The notes under the pieces are model-generated. The model was not told the origin of the DNA. It searched no databases and saw only the letters and a program-made list of their open reading frames with translations. A DNA stretch of 64,000 nt from Cognatundibacterium rugosum. GTDB taxonomy: Bacteria; Pseudomonadota; Gammaproteobacteria; Burkholderiales; Burkholderiaceae_D. The position numbers and the translations under genes are program-made. Shown one piece after another: positions 27,016 to 37,100 of this stretch; positions within the stretch are counted from its first letter, which is position 1, and every line of letters begins with the position of its first letter. The stretch spans positions 1 through 64,000 of the forward strand of contig NZ_JACOGG010000013.1 in assembly GCF_014284365.1 (NCBI RefSeq), given 5' to 3'.

Positions 27016-30000
27016 ATGACTAGTGACTTCGATCAGACGGAAATCCAATGGCGTGAACAGTGCTTTATTGCATTTGATTTAATGCGTGATTCGCCTGAAA
27101 TGGGCCGCTTGATTGCCAAGAGCTTACGCACCGAAGCGCGTGAAAAGCGTCGCCCTGTGCTGGGGGGGCTGGCGGAAATCCTGTACGCGTTTGCAGATTT
27201 TTTCGATGGTAAGTTGCATCTGGCAGAACCGGAGTTTGAACGCACTGCAACTATGTTTGAACTGATCGGTGATAGTGAAGGCTTGGCATTCTCTTTACTG
27301 GGCACTGTGGCAGTATGGCGCCGCCATGGTCGTGCTGAGCAGGCTTATTCCCTTTGCCATTCACGTATTCTGCCGATTTTGCCTGAGGGCGATCACAGAC
27401 TGACTGTGCTGGTGCTGAACATCCTTGGTACGCTGTCGCAGGAGCTGGGTTATACCGAAGAGGCGATCCGACACTTCTATACGGCGCTGGAGCAGGCCAA
27501 ACGTCTGCAAATTCCAAATCGTGTATCGCAGGTATTGGCTAATCTGGGTGAGATTTTCTACATCAGTGGCAATGCTGAGGACGCCGAGGTCTTGCTGGAG
27601 GAGGCGCGTGAAATTGCGGTGGATTCCGACGAGAAATGGCTGGCACCGTTTATCTCTACTATGCTGGCCCTGTGTTATCTGGCTTTGGAAAAATATGATG
27701 ACGCTTACCTGAGTGTCGCCAATTACATCGCAGAGGGGAGTGCTCACCATACCGATAATTCCAGCCGTGCATTTTGTCTGTCGGTTGCAGCCTATACGCT
27801 GGCGGCACGTGGGCAATTGAGCGAGGCCGACCGCCTCAATGGTACGGCGATGTCTCTGCTCGATACATATGAGGATAAGCCGCTGAAACCCTATAGTTGG
27901 TGGGTTAACGGCTATCTGCATCGTTGTCACCGGCGCTTTCCTGAGGCGATTGTGGATTTAAAGCGCGCCATAGACAGTGTCGGCGACAAAGGCTATGTGT
28001 ATATGCCCTTGCGTGCAATGCGCGAACTGATAGAGATTTTTGGTGAAACCGGACAATGGCAAGAGGGCTATCAGGAGCAGCAACGCTATCTGGCTTTGTT
28101 TGCGAAAGCACAGGGTCTTGCTACCCGTGTGCATGTGCAGACCCTGCATATAGGACATGAGTTGAAGGAGGCTGAACTCGCGCGTCGTCTGGCGGAAGAA
28201 GCTTATGCTGAGCGTAAGGCCTTGGACGACGAGCTGCAGCGCATCCTCGCGGAGCGCGAAACCATACTGGAAAATTCAATAGTTGGTATGGTTTTTCTGA
28301 ATAATGAGGGTAGGGTACAGTGGGCAAATAAACCGCTTTGCCAGATATTTGGTGTCGACAGGCATGCGGTGCTTGGTGCTTCGCTGGAGCCATTTTACAC
28401 ATCACGTGACGCTTACCTCGCCTCAGGCACCGCCGTTAGTGAAGCCGTTTTGCGCGGCGAGTCGTATGAAAGTGAACTGCAAATGCGGCGCGCCGATGGT
28501 GACCTGTTCTGGGTGCACTTTTCAGGGCGCGCAGTGGATCGGAACAAACTCACGATGGGCACGGTCTGGGTGGTGATGGACATCACAGAGCGTAAGCGAC
28601 TGGAGACCCAATTACAGGAAAGTATGGCGGAGCAACTGCGTTTGCGTACTTTGCAGATGCAGGCTGAACTGAAGGAGGCTGAGCGGGCACGGATACACGC
28701 CGAAGAGGCTACCGCTGCAAAATCGATGTTCCTCGCCAATATGAGTCATGAAATCCGCACGCCGATGAATGCGATTATAGGAATGGCACATCTGGCCTTG
28801 CGTACCGCTCTCGACGATAAGCAGCGGGATTACGTAGAAAAAATCCACCATGCCGGCATGTCTTTGCTTGGGATAGTGAATGACATTCTGGACTTTTCTA
28901 AAGTAGAGGCTGGTAAGCTCAGTATCGAGCATATTGATTTTAATCTCAACGAGGTGCTGGAAAACATCACCCTGATGACAGCTGACCGCGCTTACGAAAA
29001 AAATCTGGAATTTATGCTTCATGTGCCGAAAGAGGTGCCGCGTCTGTTACGAGGCGACTCCTTGCGGCTGGGGCAGGTATTAATCAATCTGATCAACAAT
29101 GCGATTAAATTTACCGATGCCGGCGAAGTGTTTATGTCCTGCCGCATTGCCGAAACTAAGGCCTGGCGGGTAAAACTGGAATTTGCTGTCAGTGATACCG
29201 GCATTGGTATGTCGGAAGAGCAGACCCGGCGCTTATTTCAGCCTTTCAGCCAGGCTGACGAGTCGACCACGCGTCGTTTTGGCGGGACCGGTCTGGGTTT
29301 GTCGATTTCCAAGCGTTTGATCGAACTGATGGGAGGGGAGATTACGCTCAATAGTGATATGGGCGTGGGCACCACGGTGCGCTTCCATACCTGGTTTGAT
29401 CTGCCTGAAAAAAGGTTGATGCTGGCTCCTGCGGTGATGAGTAATCCTGCGCTGAAAGTGTTGATCGTGGATGATAATCGCAAAGCCGCGCAGATATTGA
29501 GCGAAGAACTGACTGAACTCACGCCGAACTGTGTCAGCGTGTATAGCGCAACGGCTGCGATGCAGGCGATAGAAATGGCGGATCAGAGCACGCCATTTGA
29601 TTTGGTGTTTGTGGATTTGCGTATGCCAGAACTGGATGGTTTGAGCCTGATCAGTTTGCTCAAAAACGTCAAAAATCTGCGCAGCATGCCGAAGTTTATT
29701 CTGCTCGGTGTGCATGCGCGTGAAGAGGCCAGCTTCCGTACCGATATTGCATTGCCCGATGCCTTTATGCGTAAGCCCGTCAATAGCGCGATCCTGATGC
29801 AGTGTCTGGATAACCTGATGCTGATAGAGCACGAGACCAGTGCGGTACGCAGTCAACAGCCGGTCCCGCAATTTCCGGGATTGCGCGTGCTGTTGGTGGA
29901 GGATAATGAGGTCAATCAGCAGATCGCGCGTGAGCTGATGGAAGCTGCTGCGATCGAGGTGAGTATGGTTAGCAATGGCCGCGAGGCAGTTGATTGGGTG

Positions 30001-30930
30001 TTGCGCCACCCAGCAGAACATTTTGGACTGGTATTCATGGATGTACAGATGCCGGAAATGGATGGGCACGAGGCAACCAGACTGATACGTCTCAATCCGG
30101 CTTATACCGATTTGCCTATCGTGGCTATGACTGCACATGCGATGGCGGAAGAACGTGCCCATTGTCTGCGTTCGGGTATGGATGCCCATGTCACCAAGCC
30201 GGTAGACCCTCAGTCTTTGTATAACACCATACGACAATGGTGCCAGCCCGAGTCGCATACACTCAGCGTATCAACGGCATCCGAAGTGCCGCAGGCAGAG
30301 CGCTTGCAAATTGATCATATTGATGTTGAGGACGGGCTCAGGCGGGCATTGGGCAGTCAGGATTTGTACCGTGACTTACTGGGCCGCTTTTGCGAAAGTC
30401 AGAAAAATGCGGTGTCGGATGCCAGAGACGCCTATATTGCCGGTGAGACTGCCATCGCTGAGCGACTAGTCCATACGCTCAAAGGTGTGGCCGCCCTGAT
30501 TTCGGCAAAAGCCATGCGTAAGACGGCGGAGCAACTGGAACACAGTATCCGTGGTGCTGTGTCGGCGCGTGAAATCATCCAGCGCTTTGATGCTTGCCAA
30601 CAGGAGTTAAGTCAGACCATTGCTGCGATCGATGCGGCATTAAAATCAGATTTGGATGCTGTTCCGGCGCCGGTGACGGATGTGAAATTAGACAGGGCTT
30701 TGATGCAGGCCTTGTTGCAGCGCAGTGAAGCATTATTAGCAGAATACGATGGTGAGGCGGTGGAATTGCTCAAAGGTGCCAGTGATCAGTTGTTGCTCGC
30801 ATTTGGGCAAGAAATCCATCAACAACTGATGCGCGCTTTACGCCAGTTTGAATTTGATACTGCATTGAGCCTGTTACGGGAGGCGGCACTGAATCAGGGT
30901 TACACACGAAACCCACATGTTGAGCAATAA
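27016..30930 (+). CDS. Soluble TPR-PAS hybrid histidine kinase with two receivers and Hpt
   Basis: About 1304 residues with no membrane span. The first 390 residues are TPR-like helical repeats (TEEAIRHFYTALEQAKRL, NAEDAEVLLEEAREIA). Coiled coils and a PAS domain follow (about 415-530, NSIVGMVFLNNEGRVQWAN). HisKA has His578 in MSHEIRTPMNAI, and the ATPase shows NLINNAIKF, DTGIGM and GGTGLGLSI. Receiver 1 carries Asp867 (VDLRMPELDG), receiver 2 Asp1009 (MDVQMPEMDG), and the Hpt domain His1153 (LVHTLKGVAAL). All phosphorelay residues are present. It senses an unknown cytoplasmic cue, probably through the TPR part. Start 27016 has AGGG 9 bases upstream; 26971 is the alternative. The response regulator 60 bases downstream is the likely partner. 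Confidence 0.93.
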   Translation: MTSDFDQTEIQWREQCFIAFDLMRDSPEMGRLIAKSLRTEAREKRRPVLGGLAEILYAFADFFDGKLHLAEPEFERTATMFELIGDSEGLAFSLLGTVAVWRRHGRAEQAYSLCHSRILPILPEGDHRLTVLVLNILGTLSQELGYTEEAIRHFYTALEQAKRLQIPNRVSQVLANLGEIFYISGNAEDAEVLLEEAREIAVDSDEKWLAPFISTMLALCYLALEKYDDAYLSVANYIAEGSAHHTDNSSRAFCLSVAAYTLAARGQLSEADRLNGTAMSLLDTYEDKPLKPYSWWVNGYLHRCHRRFPEAIVDLKRAIDSVGDKGYVYMPLRAMRELIEIFGETGQWQEGYQEQQRYLALFAKAQGLATRVHVQTLHIGHELKEAELARRLAEEAYAERKALDDELQRILAERETILENSIVGMVFLNNEGRVQWANKPLCQIFGVDRHAVLGASLEPFYTSRDAYLASGTAVSEAVLRGESYESELQMRRADGDLFWVHFSGRAVDRNKLTMGTVWVVMDITERKRLETQLQESMAEQLRLRTLQMQAELKEAERARIHAEEATAAKSMFLANMSHEIRTPMNAIIGMAHLALRTALDDKQRDYVEKIHHAGMSLLGIVNDILDFSKVEAGKLSIEHIDFNLNEVLENITLMTADRAYEKNLEFMLHVPKEVPRLLRGDSLRLGQVLINLINNAIKFTDAGEVFMSCRIAETKAWRVKLEFAVSDTGIGMSEEQTRRLFQPFSQADESTTRRFGGTGLGLSISKRLIELMGGEITLNSDMGVGTTVRFHTWFDLPEKRLMLAPAVMSNPALKVLIVDDNRKAAQILSEELTELTPNCVSVYSATAAMQAIEMADQSTPFDLVFVDLRMPELDGLSLISLLKNVKNLRSMPKFILLGVHAREEASFRTDIALPDAFMRKPVNSAILMQCLDNLMLIEHETSAVRSQQPVPQFPGLRVLLVEDNEVNQQIARELMEAAAIEVSMVSNGREAVDWVLRHPAEHFGLVFMDVQMPEMDGHEATRLIRLNPAYTDLPIVAMTAHAMAEERAHCLRSGMDAHVTKPVDPQSLYNTIRQWCQPESHTLSVSTASEVPQAERLQIDHIDVEDGLRRALGSQDLYRDLLGRFCESQKNAVSDARDAYIAGETAIAERLVHTLKGVAALISAKAMRKTAEQLEHSIRGAVSAREIIQRFDACQQELSQTIAAIDAALKSDLDAVPAPVTDVKLDRALMQALLQRSEALLAEYDGEAVELLKGASDQLLLAFGQEIHQQLMRALRQFEFDTALSLLREAALNQGYTRNPHVEQ

Positions 30931-30989
30931 ATTGCCAGGCAGGGATGCCTGACTGGCACCGATACGCAAACCCATGAATGAGCTGAGCG

Positions 30990-32123
30990 ATGCTTGATAC
31001 TTACGAAAATGTCAGTCGCCCCACCATACTGGTGGTGGATGACACGCCGGATAATCTGTCTCTGCTATCGAATCTCTTAAGGGAATTGTATCGCGTAAAA
31101 ATTGCAACCAGCGGAGCAAAGGCTCTGCAGATCGCCCAGGCGCTACCGCAGCCGGATTTGATACTGCTTGATGTCATGATGCCGGATATGGATGGTTATG
31201 AAACTTGTCGCTTGCTCAAGCGCGATGCGCGTACCGTTGAAATTCCGGTGATCTTTCTGACTGCGAAGAATCAGGTGCACGATGAAGAGCTGGGTTTGCG
31301 TCTGGGGGCGGTTGATTACATCAGTAAGCCCGTCAGTCCGCCCGTGATGATCGCGCGTGTGGCAACGCAATTGCGTTTGCTTAAGGCGCAACAACAATTG
31401 CGGGCGCAAAATCATCAGCTAAAGTTGTTGGTGGCCGAGAAAACACAAAAACTCAATCAGCTTCAACAGGCGATTGTTTTAGGGTTAGCATCATTGAGCG
31501 AATCGGGTGATGCGGCCAAACTCAATCATTTACGACGCACTCAGGAATACCTGCGGGTGCTGGCTCAACGTTTATGCCGGCATCCGGACTTTGCAAATTT
31601 GCTCAACGACGAAACGATAGACCTGATGGTGCAGGCGGCTCCTTTACATGATATAGGACGCATACAACTGCCGGACTGGCTGTCCGAAAAACGTGGCAAA
31701 TGGGGAGAGGCAGAGCTGGCGCTGATGCGGCAGCATGCAGTGTTAGGGCGGGAAGCCATAGAGATCATGGAGCATTGTTTTGGCGGCCCTCATGATTTCC
31801 TGAGATTTGCCCGTGAAATCGCCTATTCGCATCAGGAAAAATGGGATGGCAGCGGTTATCCGCAACAGTTGGCCGGAGAGGCTATTCCCGTATCTGCACG
31901 TATGATGTGTGTGGCGGATGTCTATGACGCGCTGATTTCTGAGCGGGAGTATGAGTCTGCCAGACGGCATGCGGATGCCCTGGAAATTGTGCGTGCGGGT
32001 TCCGGTGTGCACTTTGATCCGCGCATTGTGCATGCATTTTGCGAAGTGTCAGACGAAATATGTCAGATCACGCAGCGTTTCCCGGTACAGGCTGTGCCGG
32101 CACAGATGCAGATGGTCTTGTGA
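30990..32123 (+). CDS. Response regulator with HD-GYP domain (c-di-GMP phosphodiesterase)
   Basis: A 377-residue RpfG-like protein. The receiver domain spans 1-130, with Asp61 in LLDVMMPDMDGYE and the switch lysine in YISKPVSPP. A short coiled coil leads to the HD-GYP domain: HD at 220-221 (PLHDIGRIQLPDW), then YSHQEKWDGSGYP with GYP at 289-291, and ADVYDALISEREYE. These are the metal and substrate positions of c-di-GMP hydrolases. It lies 60 bases after the hybrid kinase and presumably receives its phosphate, lowering c-di-GMP to change motility or biofilm behaviour. The output is inferred. A strong terminator follows. Confidence 0.94.
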   Translation: MLDTYENVSRPTILVVDDTPDNLSLLSNLLRELYRVKIATSGAKALQIAQALPQPDLILLDVMMPDMDGYETCRLLKRDARTVEIPVIFLTAKNQVHDEELGLRLGAVDYISKPVSPPVMIARVATQLRLLKAQQQLRAQNHQLKLLVAEKTQKLNQLQQAIVLGLASLSESGDAAKLNHLRRTQEYLRVLAQRLCRHPDFANLLNDETIDLMVQAAPLHDIGRIQLPDWLSEKRGKWGEAELALMRQHAVLGREAIEIMEHCFGGPHDFLRFAREIAYSHQEKWDGSGYPQQLAGEAIPVSARMMCVADVYDALISEREYESARRHADALEIVRAGSGVHFDPRIVHAFCEVSDEICQITQRFPVQAVPAQMQMVL

Positions 32124-32140
32124 TAATCTGTTCAGCCAAC

Positions 32141-32172
32141 AAAAAACGCAGCTGAAAACAGCTGCGTTTTTT
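32141..32172. terminator. Strong bidirectional terminator
   Basis: A 14-bp stem, AAAAAACGCAGCTG (32141-32154) with CAGCTGCGTTTTTT (32159-32172), has loop AAAA. It serves both the signalling operon and the convergent reductase gene. Confidence 0.95.
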
Positions 32173-32192
32173 AGTGACCTACGGCCTGCGAC

Positions 32193-33263
32193 TTAGTCAA
32201 ATACCGGCGTTTCCACGCCCAGGATTTTGTGCAGTTTCGGAGAAGTTGTGGTGTATTGCATGTGGATTTTCTTTTCAGGGAAAATATACGGTGCAGCACC
32301 GAATGCAGCCAGCGCAGCTTCATGGAAGCCAGACAGGATCAGTTTCTTTTTACCTGGATAGGTGTTGATATCACCTACCGCGAAAATGCCAGGTACATTG
32401 GTCTCAAACTTTTCAGTGTTCATGACCTTTAGCTGCTTGCGTTCGATATCCAGACCCCATTCTGCGATTGGTCCCAGTTTTGGCGACAAGCCAAAGAATA
32501 CCAGCAGGTTGTCCAGTGGCAGGCGGCGGGTAACGCCATCGGCACCGGTGACTTTGATTTCACTCAGCGTGTCGTCTTTGCTTTCTATGCCGGTCACCTG
32601 GCCGATCAGCAATTGCATTTCGTAGTTGTCGCACAGTTCTTTCATCTTGGCGACAGATGCTGGCGCAGCACGGAAGTCGTCACGACGGTGCAGCAGCACT
32701 ACAGATTCTGCTTTGCCAACCAGGTTCAATGCCCAGTCCAGCGCAGAGTCGCCGCCACCGCAAATTACCAGATTTTTGCCGTGGAACTGGCTAGGATCTT
32801 TGACGCGGTAGAATACCTGTTTGCCTTCGTAAGCTTCAATGCCATCGACTTTTAAAGTACGTGGCTGGAAGGAGCCAACACCGGCTGCGATGAAAATCGT
32901 CTTGGTGATGAAGCGGGTGCCAGTCGATGTTTCCACGTCGAAGCGACCATCTTCACGGCGTTCAACCAGTGTCACTTCCTGACCCAGATGGAAAGTCGGT
33001 TCAAACGGTTCTATCTGTTTGAGCAAATTGTCCGTCAGTTCCTGACCAGTGCAAACCGGTACTGCAGGAATATCGTAAATTGGTTTGTCAGGATACAGCT
33101 CGATACACTGACCGCCGACTGCAGGCAAAGAGTCAATAACGTGTGCTTTGATTTCCAGCAGGCCTAATTCGAAAACCTGGAACAGGCCGACCGGGCCTGC
33201 GCCGATGATAACGGCATCGGCATCAATCACGCCATTTGCCTGTGTAGTTTGTATATTTTCCAT
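32193..33263 (-). CDS. Ferredoxin/flavodoxin-NADP+ reductase, thioredoxin reductase-like type
   Basis: A 356-residue flavoenzyme moving electrons between NADPH and ferredoxin. The FAD site is [20 protein letters not shown] near the N-terminus and the NADP site is [15 protein letters not shown]. The C-terminal [27 protein letters not shown] is typical. There is no CxxC pair, which separates it from true thioredoxin reductases. ATG 33263 is used; the frame to 33290 needs a TTG start. It lies 85 bases from the ferredoxin gene on the same strand, an obvious redox partner. The ribosome site is weak. Confidence 0.92.
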   Translation of the reverse strand: MENIQTTQANGVIDADAVIIGAGPVGLFQVFELGLLEIKAHVIDSLPAVGGQCIELYPDKPIYDIPAVPVCTGQELTDNLLKQIEPFEPTFHLGQEVTLVERREDGRFDVETSTGTRFITKTIFIAAGVGSFQPRTLKVDGIEAYEGKQVFYRVKDPSQFHGKNLVICGGGDSALDWALNLVGKAESVVLLHRRDDFRAAPASVAKMKELCDNYEMQLLIGQVTGIESKDDTLSEIKVTGADGVTRRLPLDNLLVFFGLSPKLGPIAEWGLDIERKQLKVMNTEKFETNVPGIFAVGDINTYPGKKKLILSGFHEAALAAFGAAPYIFPEKKIHMQYTTTSPKLHKILGVETPVFD

Positions 33264-33347
33264 ACGCGGAGTCAGTTTCAGAGATACCAAAAAAAGTTAC
33301 CGCTCACAGTCATGTTCATAGCGGGTGAGCGGGCGTGGAGTGCGGGA

Positions 33348-33671
33348 TCAGCGCTCCAGGAATTGCAATTTGTCTTTGACGTCTTTCCAGTCATCGGCAT
33401 CCGCCAATGGGGCAACGGTTTTTGTGATCGATGGCCAGTTGCGAGCTAGGTCAGCATTGATCTTAATGAAGTTTTGCTGGTCAGAAGGTACGTCTTCTTC
33501 AGCAAAAATCGCGTTTGCCGGGCATTCTGCAACGCAAACTGCACAATCTATGCACTCGTCCGGGTCAATTGCCAGGAAATTGGGGCCAGCGCGAAAGCAG
33601 TCTACCGGGCAGACATCCACGCAATCTGTATAGCGGCAGCGGATGCAGGATTCGGTCACAACGTGGGTCAT
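33348..33671 (-). CDS. fdxA: Seven-iron ferredoxin FdxA
   Basis: A 107-residue ferredoxin with one 3Fe-4S and one 4Fe-4S cluster. [18 protein letters not shown] near the N-terminus supplies the first set and [12 protein letters not shown] the second. The C-terminal 45 residues ([18 protein letters not shown]) are the usual extension. It carries low-potential electrons in the cytoplasm. The NADP reductase lies directly downstream. Confidence 0.95.
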   Translation of the reverse strand: MTHVVTESCIRCRYTDCVDVCPVDCFRAGPNFLAIDPDECIDCAVCVAECPANAIFAEEDVPSDQQNFIKINADLARNWPSITKTVAPLADADDWKDVKDKLQFLER

Positions 33672-34184
33672 AACAGTCCAATCTTTAAAATTCGGGGTTT
33701 AGCACAGCCAGCGCAGGTCAAGATGCTGGGTAAGGCTGCAAAGCCTTGTATTTTAAGGCAATTTAACAGTTCTCACAAATCAGCGTTATATAGTTTGCGC
33801 ATAAGCAAATATGATGTTTTCGTTGAAATATGCGGGCAGATCGAAGGATGACGAACATCAAATACACGTAAAATCGATTCATCTTAGGCCAGATAAGCCG
33901 CTTTTGCTTTGATTTCCCTCATTTCTCCAGCTAATTCGAATACGAATGAAATCCTGGAATTGACGCAAAACCACACCTCAATGGTGTTATAACTCCTTGC
34001 CCTGCTATGCGTACTGTCTGTATCACGCTTCCTTGCCGGGACAATGTTGCCCAAGTCCTGTTTGCAAAACTAAACTTCCACAAAATCCGCCCTACAGAGG
34101 GAGCTCCCCCTATGCCTGCCAGCTGCTGAAAATACCCTTGGAATTACCATAAAAAAAGGGGGGTATATCGACTTTTAGCAGGGG
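33672..34184. other. Spacer upstream of the giant ORF, no recognised gene
   Basis: More than 500 bases with no believable coding frame. Composition changes abruptly near 34140. The 11-mer GGGGGGTATAT occurs at 34158-34168 and again at 34219-34229, 61 bases apart. I recognise no transposase, tRNA or regulator here. The stretch probably marks an old recombination or deletion boundary on the 5' side of the giant frame. Confidence 0.4.
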
Positions 34185-37100
34185 ATGTCATTACAGATGT
34201 TGGCTTTTAAGAAATACTGGGGGGTATATTTTGGGCGTTTTTCGGGTTTTTCCCGGATTTTTTCAGGCCATTTCCGGTTTAAGGCAGGTATGCGTGTCTG
34301 CCCAGCCAACCCCAAAAAACGCGGCGATGTCCTGATCTTTGACCTCGACACCCTCAGCATGAAAACCGGCAAGATCGCCGCCCCATTTGTGGTGCAGCGT
34401 CCTGCCGATAACCTCAGCGGCAAGGTACCCCACACTATTGCCGCCACCAAAGACCCCGATCAATTTTTGGTCAGCAGCATCCTCGACTACGACAAAGGCC
34501 TCTCCACCCTCCAATTGACGCGCGATGAAAACGGCCACATCACCGACGCCACCATGACCCCCATCAAAATGGGACAACAGAACGTCAGCGTTGACCGGCT
34601 CGACATCCAACGTGCCGACAGTTCAGTGCTGGTTGAAAAAGACGGCGTGGACTACGCCATCGTCGCCGATGATAACTACAACTACAACGACCCCTACTAC
34701 CGGGCCATGTTTGAGCCACCGATGTTCCTGTGGACCCCAGGTGGATCTCCAATTTTGTTCGGCGGCAGTGTCAGCGCACAGAAAGTCGCCGTCGGTGGCA
34801 AACTCGGCATCATCCAGGATCCGTTCGGCAAAAAGGGCGACCCTAAATTCCTCGGTTCCACACTGCCACTGGACGGCTATGGCATCCGCAACCTGAGCGT
34901 CTCAGAAGACGGCAAAGTCCTGCTCGGCCAACTGTATGGCGGGTATGGAACCGATAACCCCAATGTGCAAAAGGAACACCAGACCCACGTCTGGAACGTG
35001 GATGCCATGATCGATGCAGCCCTGGCGATGACAGACAAATCCAGGGAAATCCATCACATCAAATTCACCGATAAGCAAAACGACAGCATCAACAATGAAC
35101 AACGGGTTGACGCGGCAGCGGGTGTGCCGATCGGGACGTATTTTGATCCAGAGATAGTCTTCACCGAAACCAAGGTCAATATGGGCGACGTCACCGGCAT
35201 TGACCTGCGGGAAGAAACCGCAAAAAAATTACTCGTCCAGGAAAACGTGTTAACAGCGGAAGAAGCGAAGACCAAAACCAAAGACCTGCCGGATGGAAAG
35301 CGTCAACTGATCTATAACCGCATGAGCTATTTGTCTGATTTCCACATTCCGCAGTCTGAAATTGATCGATACAAACCGGATGGTAAAGGAAAAGACAATG
35401 CGCTTAAATTATTGGTGAAACCGGTCACAATCAAACACACCGAAGGCGGCAAAGCCACTGAGGAAGTCAAATACCAACCCATCACAACGATGAATCTCAA
35501 TAGCGCCGAGGAAGGCGATGCCGATGACTTTACAATGAATGGGATTATCTATGTTTTGCCCAATATTACGGATGATGATGTGAAAGACCTCAGGGCGGGC
35601 GAAACCCTGAACGACAAATTCGGCCAGTTCACCTACAATTTTGAAGACCGCTATGACCCCAAAACCCAAGGCAGGCGTCCAGAAGAACTGATCACGCATA
35701 CCGAAGGCTGGTTAAGCGTCACAGCCAAAGATTACGCCAATGTTGCGAATACTTTCTTTGGGGATCGGGATTTGAAGAACCCTGGGTATAGTGAATTTAA
35801 ATTGAGTGGTGGGGTTGGGACGAACCAGGCGAACAACGTGCTTGATGTCTATAAAGTGGAGCAGCGCTTAAAGTATTTAGGATATTCAGCTTTTGGCGTC
35901 AATAACGGCACGACTGGTACCTTAAAAGAACTGAAGGTTGATGGAAAATTAAATGAACATACAGAAAATGGTTTTGCCACCTCGGATGAAGCCAGTGCAT
36001 TAAGGGCATTTTATGGAGCGACGCACTATACCCAATTTTATAAGGTTGTGGATACAGATTCAAAAAGTGGATTAAATGGATATCAGACAACGAAGGAACT
36101 GGACAAGGCGCAATTTGTTAGCAATGTAAATGGAAAGGATGAAAATCTGGAGTGGTTAAACGCGTTTAATGCACCGCATTGGATGGATATTTTTAAGAAT
36201 TTTGATATTCCCGCAGTAAATGGTAAAAACTCAGCCAATTTTTTGAACGGTGAGCCCGGTGCGGCAGAACGTTATTCAACGAGCTGGACACGGGATTTGA
36301 TTGCTGCGTGGATCAATTCGAAAGGCGCACAAGGTCTGACCAGCGGAAAAATGCAAATTAATGGTTTGTCCGATCCGACCCGGGTAACGGATGCCTCATC
36401 CCATAACCGGCATGCCGGTCATAGTGTGGGATTGGGGTTGGATTTGGGAATTTTGCAGCAGTATATTAGTGATGATAATCAAAAGGATACAAAAAATAAT
36501 GGGCCGGATATCGATTTTTCGGTTGAATTGGGCAAGGCCTATAACAAATCATTTGCCGCTTCTGGCGCGTCTGCATTCACCTATGCCGTTACTGCGGGCA
36601 GCTTACCGCCCGGCTTAAGCTTAAATCCAAATACCGGTAAAGTTTCTGGTACACCGACTGCGATAGGCAATTTTACCGGCACGATTACCGCAAGGAATAC
36701 GGTACCTACCCCAGGTGCACAGAATGTGCTGAATCAAGAATTTAAAATTGCGGTCTTTGACCACCCGGGCTGGAGTGTGGCCAATGCCATCACTTGGTCT
36801 GATTTACTGCCGAAGACATCATTCAAGAACGACCAAGCGGGCGCACTCAAGAATTTTTTATCGATTTACGCCTTGACCCAAAAAGATAATATTGCGAATA
36901 ACGGAACCTGGGATGAATTATCGAATTTAATTGTGAATGGAGAAAAAGTGCATACGGCCTTATTTGGCTCTGGTTTGCAAGATGAGCACCAATTGCTTCA
37001 AAATGTCTGGATTGGTGGCCGGGGCAGTAATCAGAACCCCTTTCCTAACATGCGTGCTGTGCTTGGTCGATTAGGTTTTACCAATAGTCAGTCTGCATTT

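Noticed and set aside
31840-31866. HD-GYP domain with SH in place of the usual HH, as a possible inactive enzyme
   Set aside because: YSHQEKWDGSGYP is, as far as I recall, a normal variant in this RpfG-like subgroup, and the HD and GYP residues are intact.
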